A stretch of 64,000 nt of DNA from NCBI GenBank assembly GCA_900102385.1, contig FNBQ01000001.1, positions 124,001 through 188,000 on the forward strand, written 5' to 3'. Each line of letters begins with the position of its first letter. Within the stretch, counting starts at the first letter, position 1. This document shows, piece after piece, positions 1-8,553 of this stretch. Below the pieces are notes generated by a model that ran no database searches, was not told where the DNA came from, and saw nothing but the letters and a program-made list of their open reading frames with translations. This stretch comes from Bacteroidales bacterium KHT7 (lineage in GTDB: Bacteria; Bacteroidota; Bacteroidia; Bacteroidales; Bacteroidaceae). A program made the translations under genes and the position numbers.

Positions 1-373
1 AGACCAGTTCGACCACGCTTCCGTTAGAAAGCGCGAACATCACGGTTTTGTAGCACATATAAGGCACAAGCAATGCCGAAATTGCCGTGAGGATGTTGAT
101 ATTCGTCTCGCACGGCTGCCACACAACGACCTTTCGAACAGACAGGAACCTGAACGTGAGAAACGATGTCGATACAAGTCCTACAACCCACAGAATAAGG
201 CAGATAACAAACTGGTCTGACACGGCATACAACTCATGATTAAGCGTTAGGTACATGAACAGAATCACGCTCCACACGCCAAGAGTAACGCTCCACGGCG
301 AAAAAACGTCTCTGTAAAGATAGAACAGAAACGCCCATGCCAAAACGAATGTCACAACCAGCGCAATAATCAT
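1..373 (-). CDS. Polytopic membrane protein, Wzy-like, 3' part cut off by window edge
   Basis: Reading the minus strand from the ATG at 373 gives an open frame of about 124 codons that runs off the left edge without a stop. The visible part is rich in hydrophobic stretches (residues about 2-17, 28-42, 53-72 and 86-100), with a short polar segment after the first one that contains FSPWS. This layout, and its place directly behind a Wzz-like gene, suggests an O-antigen/repeat-unit polymerase (Wzy), which would join polysaccharide repeats at the periplasmic face of the inner membrane. Its ATG overlaps the TGA of the upstream gene (ATGA), so the two are translationally coupled. Family assignment is inference; a flippase or another polytopic protein is possible because most of the gene is missing. 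Confidence 0.55.
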   Translation of the reverse strand, partial: MIIALVVTFVLAWAFLFYLYRDVFSPWSVTLGVWSVILFMYLTLNHELYAVSDQFVICLILWVVGLVSTSFLTFRFLSVRKVVVWQPCETNINILTAISALLVPYMCYKTVMFALSNGSVVELV

Positions 374-1401
374 ACAAACTTATAATAGCACAATGTTCCG
401 ATAAAGGTCAAGAAAACTACCATGACGAGAATAACGAGCCGCTTAGGCGAATAAGGTCTTTCGGGAACGACGGCAGGCTTCAGAATAGTGAAAGCCGGAG
501 TGCGCTCCATAACCTTTGCCTTTGCCAACTGCAACTGAGCCGACACCTGCTGATACGAGTTGAAGCAAATCTGCATCTCGTTTTCCAGATTGTCGCTCTC
601 TGCCTTGAAATAGTTCGAAACCAAATCGTGGTTCTGGTCGGAGAAGCGCGCATACCGTCTTTGCGATTCAACATATTCAGCCTTTGCCTTGGCATGAAGT
701 TCGGTAACGTAGGCAAGTTCCTCGCGCGCCTTCTGGGTTCGGTAGTCGGTTATGAATTTCTGAAGTCTGATTCTCACAGAATCGGCAATTTGCGTAGCCA
801 CAAGCGGGTCTTGGTCTGTAACCTCGATGGTTATGACGTCGGTCTTCTTGTCTACGCTACATTGCACTCGCTTGTTTATTATCTTGATAATCTTGTTGTC
901 CTCTTTTGTGTAGATGTTGGCTGAGGTTTTCTTCTGCATCTCGGCAGATGTCGATGAATCGGCTTTCTTCATGCTAGACGAGAGCAATTTCATAGGCAAA
1001 GACCACCAAGCCACCTTTGTATCCTCGATAATGTAGTTTCGGTATGTCTTATTGATGCTTCCGTCGAGGGTTCTCACCTTCACGTCGAACAAATCGGCAA
1101 GAAAGGTTGACGACGACTTCACGTCGGGATAAAGTTCGGGCTGAATGGCATCTTCGCTGCTTCCGTTCATCTTAACGCCAACCATCGATGCCAGCGACGA
1201 CAGATTTCCTGCCAGCGATGAGTTCTGCACCTCGGGAGCCAATTTAACCTCGGCCTTGTACTGCCGCGGAATACTGAATGCCACGACAATTGCCGCAACC
1301 GCAGCCACGCCTATGTTTATTGCGAATCTTTTCTTGTGTTTCAATATAAGATTCCGATATTCTGCAAGATTAACTTCATGAAGTTTTGTTGTCAGTTCCA
1401 T
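370..1401 (-). CDS. wzz: Wzz-like polysaccharide chain-length/co-polymerase protein
   Basis: Protein of 343 residues with the Wzz layout: an N-terminal membrane segment (about 28-45, FAINIGVAAVAAIVVAF), a large periplasmic part with coiled-coil-like stretches (about 215-300), a proline-rich piece before the second membrane segment (VVPERPYSPKR) and a C-terminal membrane helix ending in YYKFV. Wzz proteins control chain length in Wzy-dependent polysaccharide assembly. It is clearly paralogous to the protein at 14576-15643: both have the LAPE motif after the first helix and ERTPAFT before the second. An in-frame TTG lies 4 codons upstream at 1413, but the ATG at 1401 is the better start because a promoter -7 element lies just ahead. 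Divergent to the Wza-like gene at 1898 and coupled by ATGA to the next gene. Confidence 0.88.
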   Translation of the reverse strand: MELTTKLHEVNLAEYRNLILKHKKRFAINIGVAAVAAIVVAFSIPRQYKAEVKLAPEVQNSSLAGNLSSLASMVGVKMNGSSEDAIQPELYPDVKSSSTFLADLFDVKVRTLDGSINKTYRNYIIEDTKVAWWSLPMKLLSSSMKKADSSTSAEMQKKTSANIYTKEDNKIIKIINKRVQCSVDKKTDVITIEVTDQDPLVATQIADSVRIRLQKFITDYRTQKAREELAYVTELHAKAKAEYVESQRRYARFSDQNHDLVSNYFKAESDNLENEMQICFNSYQQVSAQLQLAKAKVMERTPAFTILKPAVVPERPYSPKRLVILVMVVFLTFIGTLCYYKFV

Positions 1402-1424
1402 TATAAAAATCAATGTAATCTTTG

Positions 1425-1432
1425 CAAAGATA
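1425..1432 (-). promoter_or_regulatory. Bacteroidetes -7 promoter element for the wzz-like gene
   Basis: Minus strand TATCTTTG matches the Bacteroidetes -7 consensus TAnnTTTG and would start transcription about 15-20 bases before the ATG at 1401. No TTTG is present at the usual -33 spacing. Confidence 0.55.
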
Positions 1433-1840
1433 CATCATAAATTCAAAAAATCATTACATGGCATAACGAAAAAGCCAAATCAACCATTCTTTACGAGAGT
1501 TAGGTATGAGCAATTATGTAATAAACATACAAAACCATGAATTATCATGCAGAAAAAAAACGCTAAAAACAACTTCTAAGGTACGGGATAGGTTCGGGTA
1601 AGCAAGGAGATAGTAAGGAGGTAGCAAGATGGTAGGTTCGAGAAACGTATATTGATGCAATAACAAAGATACTTCTCTTACAAGAGCCATACCTGCTCAC
1701 TATTTTTTTGTGAATGTGCACACTCCCCAAGACAATCGGGATTGTAAAGTTCTTAATACCCCATTGCAAGAAAAGGAACATCATTGAATTCATGCCGAAC
1801 TGACGTATTCTTTAATTATTCTTAATAAATACTAATAAAT
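1433..1840. other. Noncoding spacer with an 11-base quasi-periodic repeat
   Basis: Spacer between divergent polysaccharide genes. Its notable content is a purine-rich stretch at 1580-1641 in which related units of about 11 bases follow each other (AGCAAGGAGAT, AGTAAGGAGGT, AGCAAGATGGT). The rest is AT-rich with no convincing gene; a 76-codon minus frame (1563-1793) runs across the repeat and looks like chance. Confidence 0.5.
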
Positions 1841-1871
1841 TTTGCCGATAGACAAAAAAGATATACCTTTG
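1841..1871 (+). promoter_or_regulatory. Promoter of the wza-like gene
   Basis: TTTG at 1841-1844, 19 bases, then TACCTTTG at 1864-1871: a full match to the Bacteroidetes TTTG-N19-21-TAnnTTTG promoter. The implied 5' leader before the ATG at 1898 is about 20 bases. Confidence 0.8.
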
Positions 1872-1897
1872 TACGTTTTTTCATAAACAATTACATT

Positions 1898-4336
1898 ATG
1901 ACGATTACACATAACAAGTTTTTCAGAGGCGCAGTCATCGCACTCACACTATTCTTTGCACTATCACAAAACCTAAACGCACAGAGTGGAATGACTGACA
2001 AACAGATTGTTGAATACGTAAAAAAACGCGTAGAAAGCGGCGCAGATCAGAAAGAAATTGCCAAGGAACTTTTGAGAAAAGGCGTTACTCCACAGCAGTT
2101 GCAACGCCTAAAGCAGAAGTACGAAAAGATGAAGAAGGAAGAGAAATCAGGCTCTTCGTCGAAGAATCTTAAAGACCTCTCGTCAGATGATAATCGAACA
2201 AGAAAGAACAACGGCGAAGAACGCGACGAGGATTTGGACGATATCCTCGGCGACATCGAACTGCCAGAGAAAAAAATCTACGGACACGATATTTTCAGAA
2301 ACAAATCGCTCTCGTTTGAGCCAAACATGAACATTGCCACTCCGGTAAACTATGTCCTTGGTCCAGGCGATGAGGTGACTGTTGACATCTACGGCGCATC
2401 GCAGAGCAGCAACACATACAAGGTTTCGCCCGACGGCTCGATAACAATCGAGGACGTTGGTCCGGTATATGTAAGCGGACTCACGGCTGCAAAGGCTCAG
2501 GCAAGAGTAAGAAGCCGAGTTGGCCAGTATTATCAGGGCTCGCAAGTAAAACTCTCGGTTGGCCAGACACGCACTATTGCCGTAAACGTTCTCGGCGAGG
2601 TTACCGCACCGGGAACTTACTCACTCTCAGCATTTTCTACAGTTTTCAACGCCCTCTACCTTGCCGGAGGAGTTACCGACACGGGTACGCTCCGCGAGAT
2701 TAAGGTGACAAGAAAAGGCAAGGTTATCTCAAAGATTGATGTCTACGACTATCTCGTAAACGGAAAACTGGCAGGGAACGTGATGCTTCAGGATAACGAT
2801 GCCATCATCGTTGGCCCTTACGAGAATCTCGTTGAGATTACCGGTCATGTAAAGCGTCCGATGTTCTACGAAATGAAGAAGGACGAGAGTCTTGAGGCTC
2901 TCCTCAAATATGCCGGCGGATTCACGGGCGATGCGCTGAAAAACAGCATTCACATTGAGCGCAAGAGCAGCGAGGGTCAGACAGTTTACAGCGTGAACGA
3001 GAAGGATTTTGCAAGTTTCACTACTCACGACGGCGACTCAATCTATGTTGAGGCAGCCATCGAGCGATACAAAAATATGCTTTCTGTTTCAGGCGCAGTA
3101 TTCTTCCCTGGAAAATATCAGCTTAGCAAGGAGGTAAACTCAGTAAAATCGCTGCTGAAACAGGCTGGCGGTCTTACCGAAGATGCCTTCATTAACCGAG
3201 GCGTTCTGTACCGTATGAAGGAGAACCGCACCCGCATGGCAATGACCATCGACATCGCTGGAATTACCAAAGACACGGCTCCTGACGTACTTCTTCAGAA
3301 CGAGGACTCGCTCGTCATCGCATCTACAGAGGAAATCAACAAGAAGAAGATGATTTACGTCTACGGCGAAGTATTCGTACCGGGCGAACAGCCTTATGCC
3401 GAAGGACTTACAATCGAGGATGCAATCGTTTCGGCTGGCGGATTAAAAGAGACAGCCACTACCCTAAACGTTGAGGTTTCGCGAATGTTGATTTACACAC
3501 ACACGAAAGATTCGACCTACAACACACAGGCAAAAGTATATCAGTTTACGCTGAAAGACGGTCTGCCAATAAACGAAGGCTCAAAGTTCACCCTACAGCC
3601 GGGCGATATGGTTTCAATCCACCGCTCGCCTGAATATCAGCAGCAGCAGAGAATTACCGTAAATGGCGAGGTTCTGTATGCCGGAACTTACACCCTTACG
3701 GGAAAGAACGAGCGTCTGAGCAGCGTAATAAAGCGTGCCGGTGGTCTGACAGCCGCAGCAGCCGGTGCAAACGCGCGCCTCATCAGAAAGATGACTCCAG
3801 AGGAGCGCGAACGTAAGATTCAGCTTGTAGAGATTGAGCGCCGCTCGCTGATGCAGGAAAAGGAGAAGACTCAGAGTCTCAGCCTCGACTCAACAGATAT
3901 CAAGAAACTGAAAATCAAGGAATACTACAACGTAGGTATCGACCTCGACAAGGCGATGAAGAATCCGGGCTGCTCAGAAGATGTCGTACTTCGCGACAGC
4001 GACCAGATTATCATTCCTCAGCACGACTACACCGTGAGAATAAACGGCGAGGTGCTATACTCTAACACCGTAAGCTATGTAAAGGGCAAGAGAGGCAGCT
4101 ACTATCTTAACCAAGCCGGCGGCGTTAGCAAGACTGGCGACAAGAAGAAGGCTTACATCATCTTTGCCAACGGTCAGGTAAGCCGTCTGTCTAAAGGCAA
4201 GGTAATGCCGGGCTGCGAGATTGTTGTGCCAACAAAGCAAAAAAAGGAAACAAACATGCAAAATACATCATTGCTGATAAGTGCAGCAAGCGTTCTGGCA
4301 ACAGTAGCAGACGTTTTGATTTCAGCACTTAAATAA
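1898..4336 (+). CDS. wza: Wza-like SLBB polysaccharide export protein (copy 1)
   Basis: 812-residue periplasmic/outer-membrane polysaccharide export protein. A signal peptide (about 1-29, ending NLNAQ) is followed by a charged linker rich in K and E (about 75-120), the polysaccharide-export start (NIATPVNY followed by LGPGDEV, residues 154-160), and repeated SLBB-type beta-grasp units, each beginning with the INGEV/VNGEV or VSGAVF type strand. The C-terminus has a hydrophobic stretch (about 787-811). SLBB proteins form the export channel of Wzx/Wzy systems; at over 800 residues it is much longer than E. coli Wza (about 380), as usual in Bacteroidetes. It is a full-length paralogue of the protein at 15720-18266, sharing the ordered blocks NKxLSFEPNMNIATPxNY and FxPGxY. 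Own promoter upstream; followed on the same strand by a WecA-like gene after 142 bases. Confidence 0.93.
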   Translation: MTITHNKFFRGAVIALTLFFALSQNLNAQSGMTDKQIVEYVKKRVESGADQKEIAKELLRKGVTPQQLQRLKQKYEKMKKEEKSGSSSKNLKDLSSDDNRTRKNNGEERDEDLDDILGDIELPEKKIYGHDIFRNKSLSFEPNMNIATPVNYVLGPGDEVTVDIYGASQSSNTYKVSPDGSITIEDVGPVYVSGLTAAKAQARVRSRVGQYYQGSQVKLSVGQTRTIAVNVLGEVTAPGTYSLSAFSTVFNALYLAGGVTDTGTLREIKVTRKGKVISKIDVYDYLVNGKLAGNVMLQDNDAIIVGPYENLVEITGHVKRPMFYEMKKDESLEALLKYAGGFTGDALKNSIHIERKSSEGQTVYSVNEKDFASFTTHDGDSIYVEAAIERYKNMLSVSGAVFFPGKYQLSKEVNSVKSLLKQAGGLTEDAFINRGVLYRMKENRTRMAMTIDIAGITKDTAPDVLLQNEDSLVIASTEEINKKKMIYVYGEVFVPGEQPYAEGLTIEDAIVSAGGLKETATTLNVEVSRMLIYTHTKDSTYNTQAKVYQFTLKDGLPINEGSKFTLQPGDMVSIHRSPEYQQQQRITVNGEVLYAGTYTLTGKNERLSSVIKRAGGLTAAAAGANARLIRKMTPEERERKIQLVEIERRSLMQEKEKTQSLSLDSTDIKKLKIKEYYNVGIDLDKAMKNPGCSEDVVLRDSDQIIIPQHDYTVRINGEVLYSNTVSYVKGKRGSYYLNQAGGVSKTGDKKKAYIIFANGQVSRLSKGKVMPGCEIVVPTKQKKETNMQNTSLLISAASVLATVADVLISALK

Positions 4337-4478
4337 AGGCAAAAACAAGCATACGCCGAGGCACTTTTAACAGGGGTATACAAAACAGTTACTTACAACC
4401 AACAGTGCCAGACATTATACGGAATTGTAATAAATACAAAGTTTTTGAGCCATATTCTTGAAAACAAGTTTTTACATT

Positions 4479-5558
4479 ATGAACTATACGTTGATATACT
4501 ACATATTGGCATTTCTGATTTCGTTTTTATTCAACTTCTTCACAATGCCTACATTGTTGAAGATTTGCTACAAAAAACGACTTTACGATGTGCCTGACGC
4601 AAGAAAAGTGCATAAGATTCTTGTGCCACGTTTAGGCGGAATACTTTTCCTGCCATCAACTCTTATTGCCATGTCTGCCGTGCTTATGGCAAGAGCTGCA
4701 CTTGTTGACAACACCATCGAACTTAATCAATGGACTTTTATATTTCTGACAGGAATATTCATTATATACATAATCGGAGTATTAGACGATTTGATTGGAT
4801 TGGGAGCCAACATCAAGTTCGCCGTACAACTCGTAACTGCATTGGCTTTCCCGCTAAGCGGAGTATACATTAACAACCTTTACGGTTTGTTTGGCATATA
4901 CGAGATTCCGTTCTATATCGGATACTTCATAACCGTATTCTGCACTTTATTCATAATCAATGCCATGAATCTTATCGATGGCATCGACGGATTAGCATCG
5001 GGGATAGCCGCAATAGCACTTACAGGATACACAATTCTGTTTGCCACAAATGGCATAGAAATTTACCCTATTTTCTGTGTTTCTGTAATTACTGCAATAT
5101 TGGTATTCATGTACTTCAACATATTTGGTGATGAAAAGAAACAGACCAAAACATTCATGGGAGATACTGGCAGTTTGACATTGGGATACATCATCAGTTT
5201 TCTTGCCATAAAGTATGCAATGAACAATGAGAATATACTTCCATATCGTCCGAATGCATTGTTAGTTTCATATAGCATGCTACTTATTCCTGTGTTCGAC
5301 GTTGCACGAGTTATACTTTACAGATTGCGCAAGCACAAGCCATTGTTTGGGGCAGACAAGAGTCATATACATCACAAATTGCTACGCACAGGCATGTCGC
5401 AGCACAAGGTACTTATGACAATATACTCAATTGTATTGTTCTTCATTGTACTAAACTACGTTATGTCGTCAGTAATAAACATAACAATAATTGTTGTGTT
5501 AGATATAATTTTATGGACAAGTTTTAATCTTTGGTTGGATAAAAAAATGAAGGCATGA
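4479..5558 (+). CDS. WecA/MraY-family undecaprenyl-phosphate sugar-phosphate transferase
   Basis: 359-residue polytopic inner-membrane enzyme of the polyprenyl-phosphate GlcNAc/MurNAc-1-phosphate transferase family, which starts O-antigen or capsule repeat synthesis by moving a sugar-1-phosphate from a UDP-sugar to undecaprenyl phosphate. Diagnostic motifs are visible: the DD pair in GVLDDLIGLG, NAMNLIDGIDGLASG, MGDTGSLTLGY, and the HIHH loop in KSHIHHKLLRTG that is typical of WecA-type members. About ten hydrophobic helices. ATG at 4479 is preferred over the in-frame TTG at 4458. The gene points toward the Wzx/Wzy operon and ends inside a shared terminator, so it may be the initiating enzyme for that operon. 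Substrate (GlcNAc, GalNAc or other) cannot be read from the sequence. Confidence 0.92.
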   Translation: MNYTLIYYILAFLISFLFNFFTMPTLLKICYKKRLYDVPDARKVHKILVPRLGGILFLPSTLIAMSAVLMARAALVDNTIELNQWTFIFLTGIFIIYIIGVLDDLIGLGANIKFAVQLVTALAFPLSGVYINNLYGLFGIYEIPFYIGYFITVFCTLFIINAMNLIDGIDGLASGIAAIALTGYTILFATNGIEIYPIFCVSVITAILVFMYFNIFGDEKKQTKTFMGDTGSLTLGYIISFLAIKYAMNNENILPYRPNALLVSYSMLLIPVFDVARVILYRLRKHKPLFGADKSHIHHKLLRTGMSQHKVLMTIYSIVLFFIVLNYVMSSVINITIIVVLDIILWTSFNLWLDKKMKA

Positions 5559-5579
5559 TAACGTTGGTTATCATGCCTT
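5550..5579. terminator. Bidirectional intrinsic terminator
   Basis: Perfect 13-bp stem (AAGGCATGATAAC at 5550-5562, complement at 5567-5579) with a GTTG loop. It includes the stop codon of the WecA-like gene and lies 6 bases beyond the last gene of the facing operon, so it serves both. Confidence 0.85.
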
Positions 5580-5585
5580 TATTTT

Positions 5586-6332
5586 CTATAAGAATTCAAA
5601 GACTTTTGTAATATACTTTACCGAGCACATAAGGAAATTTGAATATATTCCATATCTGCGGCAGGCTTTAGCATCTTCCTTTGTAAGCAACAATCTGTGC
5701 GAAATGCTGCTCGTACTCATTCCGCCAGTACGCATGGTAACAAAATCTTTTTTAACATATTTTGACGAGATGTGATGTTTGGCAAACAAGCGGACCATCA
5801 TGTCAAAATCGGCGGCGATTTTATAATCCAAGGCGTATAATCCGTATTTCTCGAACACTTCGCGACGAGCATAGAACGATGGATGAGCAGGCATATAGCC
5901 AAAGCGTACTGCCCACGGACGGAAATTCTTCGAACTATAGTAACGCACACATTTGTTCAGGTTGTCGGGATGAACGAAATGGATATCACCATAAATAGCG
6001 TCTACTCCATTCAGTTCTGTTGCAACAGTTTCCAACACATCGTTCGTGGTAAAGAAATCGTCACTATTCAAGATTCCGACGACATCGCCAGTTGCCATTC
6101 TGATGCCCTTGTTCAGAGCATCGTACAAGCCTTTATCTGGCTCTGACAACCATTTCATTCTGCCACCAAACTTCGGCTCATATTCTTTTATCAACTCCAG
6201 CGTTCCGTCCTTAGAACCGCCGTCAACAACAAGATATTCAACATCCGAATATGTCTGAGAAAGAACAGAATCGAATGTAGACTTAAGTGTCGAAACACTA
6301 TTATATGTTGAAGTTATCAGAGAAATCCTCAT
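5586..6332 (-). CDS. GT2 family glycosyltransferase
   Basis: 248-residue GT-A glycosyltransferase. The N-terminus MRISLITSTYNSV, the VDGGSKDGT block and the LNSDD (DXD-type) motif define the nucleotide-sugar-binding fold; the GDIHF segment and a C-terminal K/R-rich region follow. Such compact enzymes add a monosaccharide to the growing undecaprenyl-linked repeat at the cytoplasmic face. The frame continues 15 codons upstream, into the end of the previous gene; the ATG at 6332 begins exactly at the conserved start of the fold and lies 4 bases past the previous stop. Last gene of the 11-gene operon that starts at 18266. Donor and acceptor are unknown. Confidence 0.88.
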   Translation of the reverse strand: MRISLITSTYNSVSTLKSTFDSVLSQTYSDVEYLVVDGGSKDGTLELIKEYEPKFGGRMKWLSEPDKGLYDALNKGIRMATGDVVGILNSDDFFTTNDVLETVATELNGVDAIYGDIHFVHPDNLNKCVRYYSSKNFRPWAVRFGYMPAHPSFYARREVFEKYGLYALDYKIAADFDMMVRLFAKHHISSKYVKKDFVTMRTGGMSTSSISHRLLLTKEDAKACRRYGIYSNFLMCSVKYITKVFEFL

Positions 6333-6336
6333 AAAA

Positions 6337-7380
6337 TTATCTGTTAAGCAATTTTTTGTATAAGTCCATGTATTCATCCGCCATTTTGTCCCACGAGAAA
6401 CGCTTTACATTCTCGAGTCCGTCACGGACAATCTGGTCTCTATTATTTTTCACATATTCCATCTTCATTCTTAACGTATCAACGGTTATATCGTCGAGCA
6501 ACAGTTCTTTGTCGCCTATTACCTCGGGAATAGAAGAAGAATTAAAAGCTATAACGGGACAGCCTGCCATCTGAGCCTCGAGAATTGGCAGTCCGAAGCC
6601 CTCGTACAACGATGTATAAAGCAAGCATATTGCCTCGTTATACAGTTTGTTCAGTTCTGTGTCAGAAACGATGCCGCAATATTCGTACTTCAACCTAGCC
6701 TTGTCGAGCAACTGGATTTCTGTTGACGAAAGAGGGACACCTACAATTTTCAGTTTATACCCAAGTTTTGCCAGAGGCTCTATCAAAGCATTGAAATTCT
6801 TGTATCTGTCGCGCTTTCCAACATAAAGCACATAGTCTTTCTTTTCGACACTACGCATATAAGAGAAACGATTATCAACGCCGTTGTAAATAACCGAGAT
6901 TTTCTCGGGATTAACATCTGGCAGATAATGGAGCAAATCTCTCTTCGTGTTTTCTGAAATACACACAACGGCATCAGACTTGCGGATAGCCTCGTCCTGC
7001 TGACGGCATTGAATGTAGCGAATCAGCGGATTCTTGACGAATTTACGGTATGCAAAATCATGAACCGTGGTAACATTGATTGCATTTCGGTTACTGCATG
7101 TGCGGTAATAACTTGAATGAAATATAAACTTCTCGCTTCCCTTGGCTGAGATGTGCGGATTTAAGAAACGTCCAAACTTAATGCAGAACATCTTCTCTGA
7201 GGCAACATTACTGCCCAAATCCAGATTCTGGCGGCAAATATTGTCATTTGAATTCTGATACTCGATAAACGAAACACCATTCATCTTGGCAAGAACACGA
7301 GACACAAGGTTTGCCCACACCATAGAGATGCCTCCACAGCGTTGAAGCGAAAATACAATATTATCAAAAATTACCTGCAT
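6337..7380 (-). CDS. GT4 family glycosyltransferase
   Basis: 347-residue GT-B glycosyltransferase. The N-terminal domain carries GGISMVWANL, the C-terminal domain the donor-site pattern VLYVGKRDRYKNF and the acidic EGFGLPILEAQMAGCPVIA (E-x7-E) motif near residue 260-280, both diagnostic of GT4 retaining enzymes such as mannosyl- or rhamnosyltransferases. Cytoplasmic or membrane-associated role in repeat-unit assembly. The stop lies 4 bases before the following GT2 start and the start overlaps the preceding gene by one base, showing tight operon packing. Sugar specificity not readable. Confidence 0.9.
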   Translation of the reverse strand: MQVIFDNIVFSLQRCGGISMVWANLVSRVLAKMNGVSFIEYQNSNDNICRQNLDLGSNVASEKMFCIKFGRFLNPHISAKGSEKFIFHSSYYRTCSNRNAINVTTVHDFAYRKFVKNPLIRYIQCRQQDEAIRKSDAVVCISENTKRDLLHYLPDVNPEKISVIYNGVDNRFSYMRSVEKKDYVLYVGKRDRYKNFNALIEPLAKLGYKLKIVGVPLSSTEIQLLDKARLKYEYCGIVSDTELNKLYNEAICLLYTSLYEGFGLPILEAQMAGCPVIAFNSSSIPEVIGDKELLLDDITVDTLRMKMEYVKNNRDQIVRDGLENVKRFSWDKMADEYMDLYKKLLNR

Positions 7381-8540
7381 TACTTACAAAAACTTTCTAT
7401 ACACTTGATGAACCTTCTATTACCATTTTCAAAAGAGAAATAATTATTGTATTCCGTCTTTATCTCATTACGCAAATTGCCGTTTAATTCTATTAAGGAT
7501 ACAATATTCCTTAAACCTGTAGCAAAAGACTGTTTGTCGTTATAAACCTGGAACCACTTGAATTTTCGATACTGTTCATAACCTCTTGCTGATACCTCAT
7601 GAGTCAAAATAGGCATTCCAAGTTTCAAACCATCCATAATACGCAGCTTTAACCCACTTCCACAATTTACCGGGCAAATAAATATGCCTGCCTTATCAAT
7701 TGTTTTAAACATATTTTCTGGGTTTGCCTTCAGAACAACATTCTCATGCATATTACACTTAGCAACCATTTTTTCAGAAGGATTTCTGCCTGCAATTATA
7801 AGTTTGAAATCTCCGCTATACAGCTCTGCTATAATGTTGTAATAATTCTCAAAAACATCAAATACCGACTGTTCTGTTTGTAATCCCGAAAGACTTCCAC
7901 ATATTGCAAGCACCTTATCATTCAAAGCCAAATCATCGCTATTATCAAATGAGTCTGTTACAACACGAGGTTCATACATTCCAACCACAACATGTTTGTC
8001 AAGATTTGATGATATGTTATATTTCGAGATAATAGTTTCCTTGTCATACTCAGTAAGGTACATATTCAATTCCGCCTTATTTAATGCAAGACGTTCGTTC
8101 CGTTCTACCATATATGGAGTAAATCCAAACAAAGTAGAAGGCAAACGATTGTCCATCTGGTATCTTACCTCATAATTATGATGTATCACAGCTGTCTTTA
8201 TACCGTAATCCGACATCATGTCAATAGTATCGGCATAAGTGCTGGCATTCATTATGCAATACGAATATTCCTTCCCATGCTTAGCAAGAAACGAAGGCAT
8301 CCACTGATATAATCTGTGATACCTTCCGCGCAAAAGCCACAGAACTTGACCAGCCTTACTGATTTCCGGAACAAAATAAAAGTTATCATGATCCACATCT
8401 GTAAGAGAATGAGCAATCTGAACAACATCTACAGAATCAGGATAACGCAACACAAGAGAATCGAAGAAAGCCTTGTTTGCAAGTCCTCCTCCCGATTTTA
8501 GGTTGAGACTCTCAGATGTTAATAACAATATTTTCTTCAT
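7380..8540 (-). CDS. GT-B glycosyltransferase (GT4-like)
   Basis: 386-residue protein with GT-B features: N-terminal MKKILLLTSESLNLKSGGG with a glycine-rich loop, HHNYEVRY in the first domain, and a C-terminal domain with LIIAGRNPSEKMVAK and GSGLKLRIMDGLKLGMPILTHE, equivalent to the GT4 donor site though the usual E-x7-E is modified (no first glutamate in the usual place). Together this supports a glycosyltransferase acting on the repeat unit. Transcribed with its neighbours (13 bases from the polymerase gene, one-base overlap with the next glycosyltransferase). Confidence 0.8.
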   Translation of the reverse strand: MKKILLLTSESLNLKSGGGLANKAFFDSLVLRYPDSVDVVQIAHSLTDVDHDNFYFVPEISKAGQVLWLLRGRYHRLYQWMPSFLAKHGKEYSYCIMNASTYADTIDMMSDYGIKTAVIHHNYEVRYQMDNRLPSTLFGFTPYMVERNERLALNKAELNMYLTEYDKETIISKYNISSNLDKHVVVGMYEPRVVTDSFDNSDDLALNDKVLAICGSLSGLQTEQSVFDVFENYYNIIAELYSGDFKLIIAGRNPSEKMVAKCNMHENVVLKANPENMFKTIDKAGIFICPVNCGSGLKLRIMDGLKLGMPILTHEVSARGYEQYRKFKWFQVYNDKQSFATGLRNIVSLIELNGNLRNEIKTEYNNYFSFENGNRRFIKCIESFCK

Positions 8541-8553
8541 ATTAACACTTCAT

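Noticed and set aside
1563-1793. 76-codon minus-strand frame in the divergent spacer
   Set aside because: Runs through the 11-base repeat, no promoter or recognisable protein feature.
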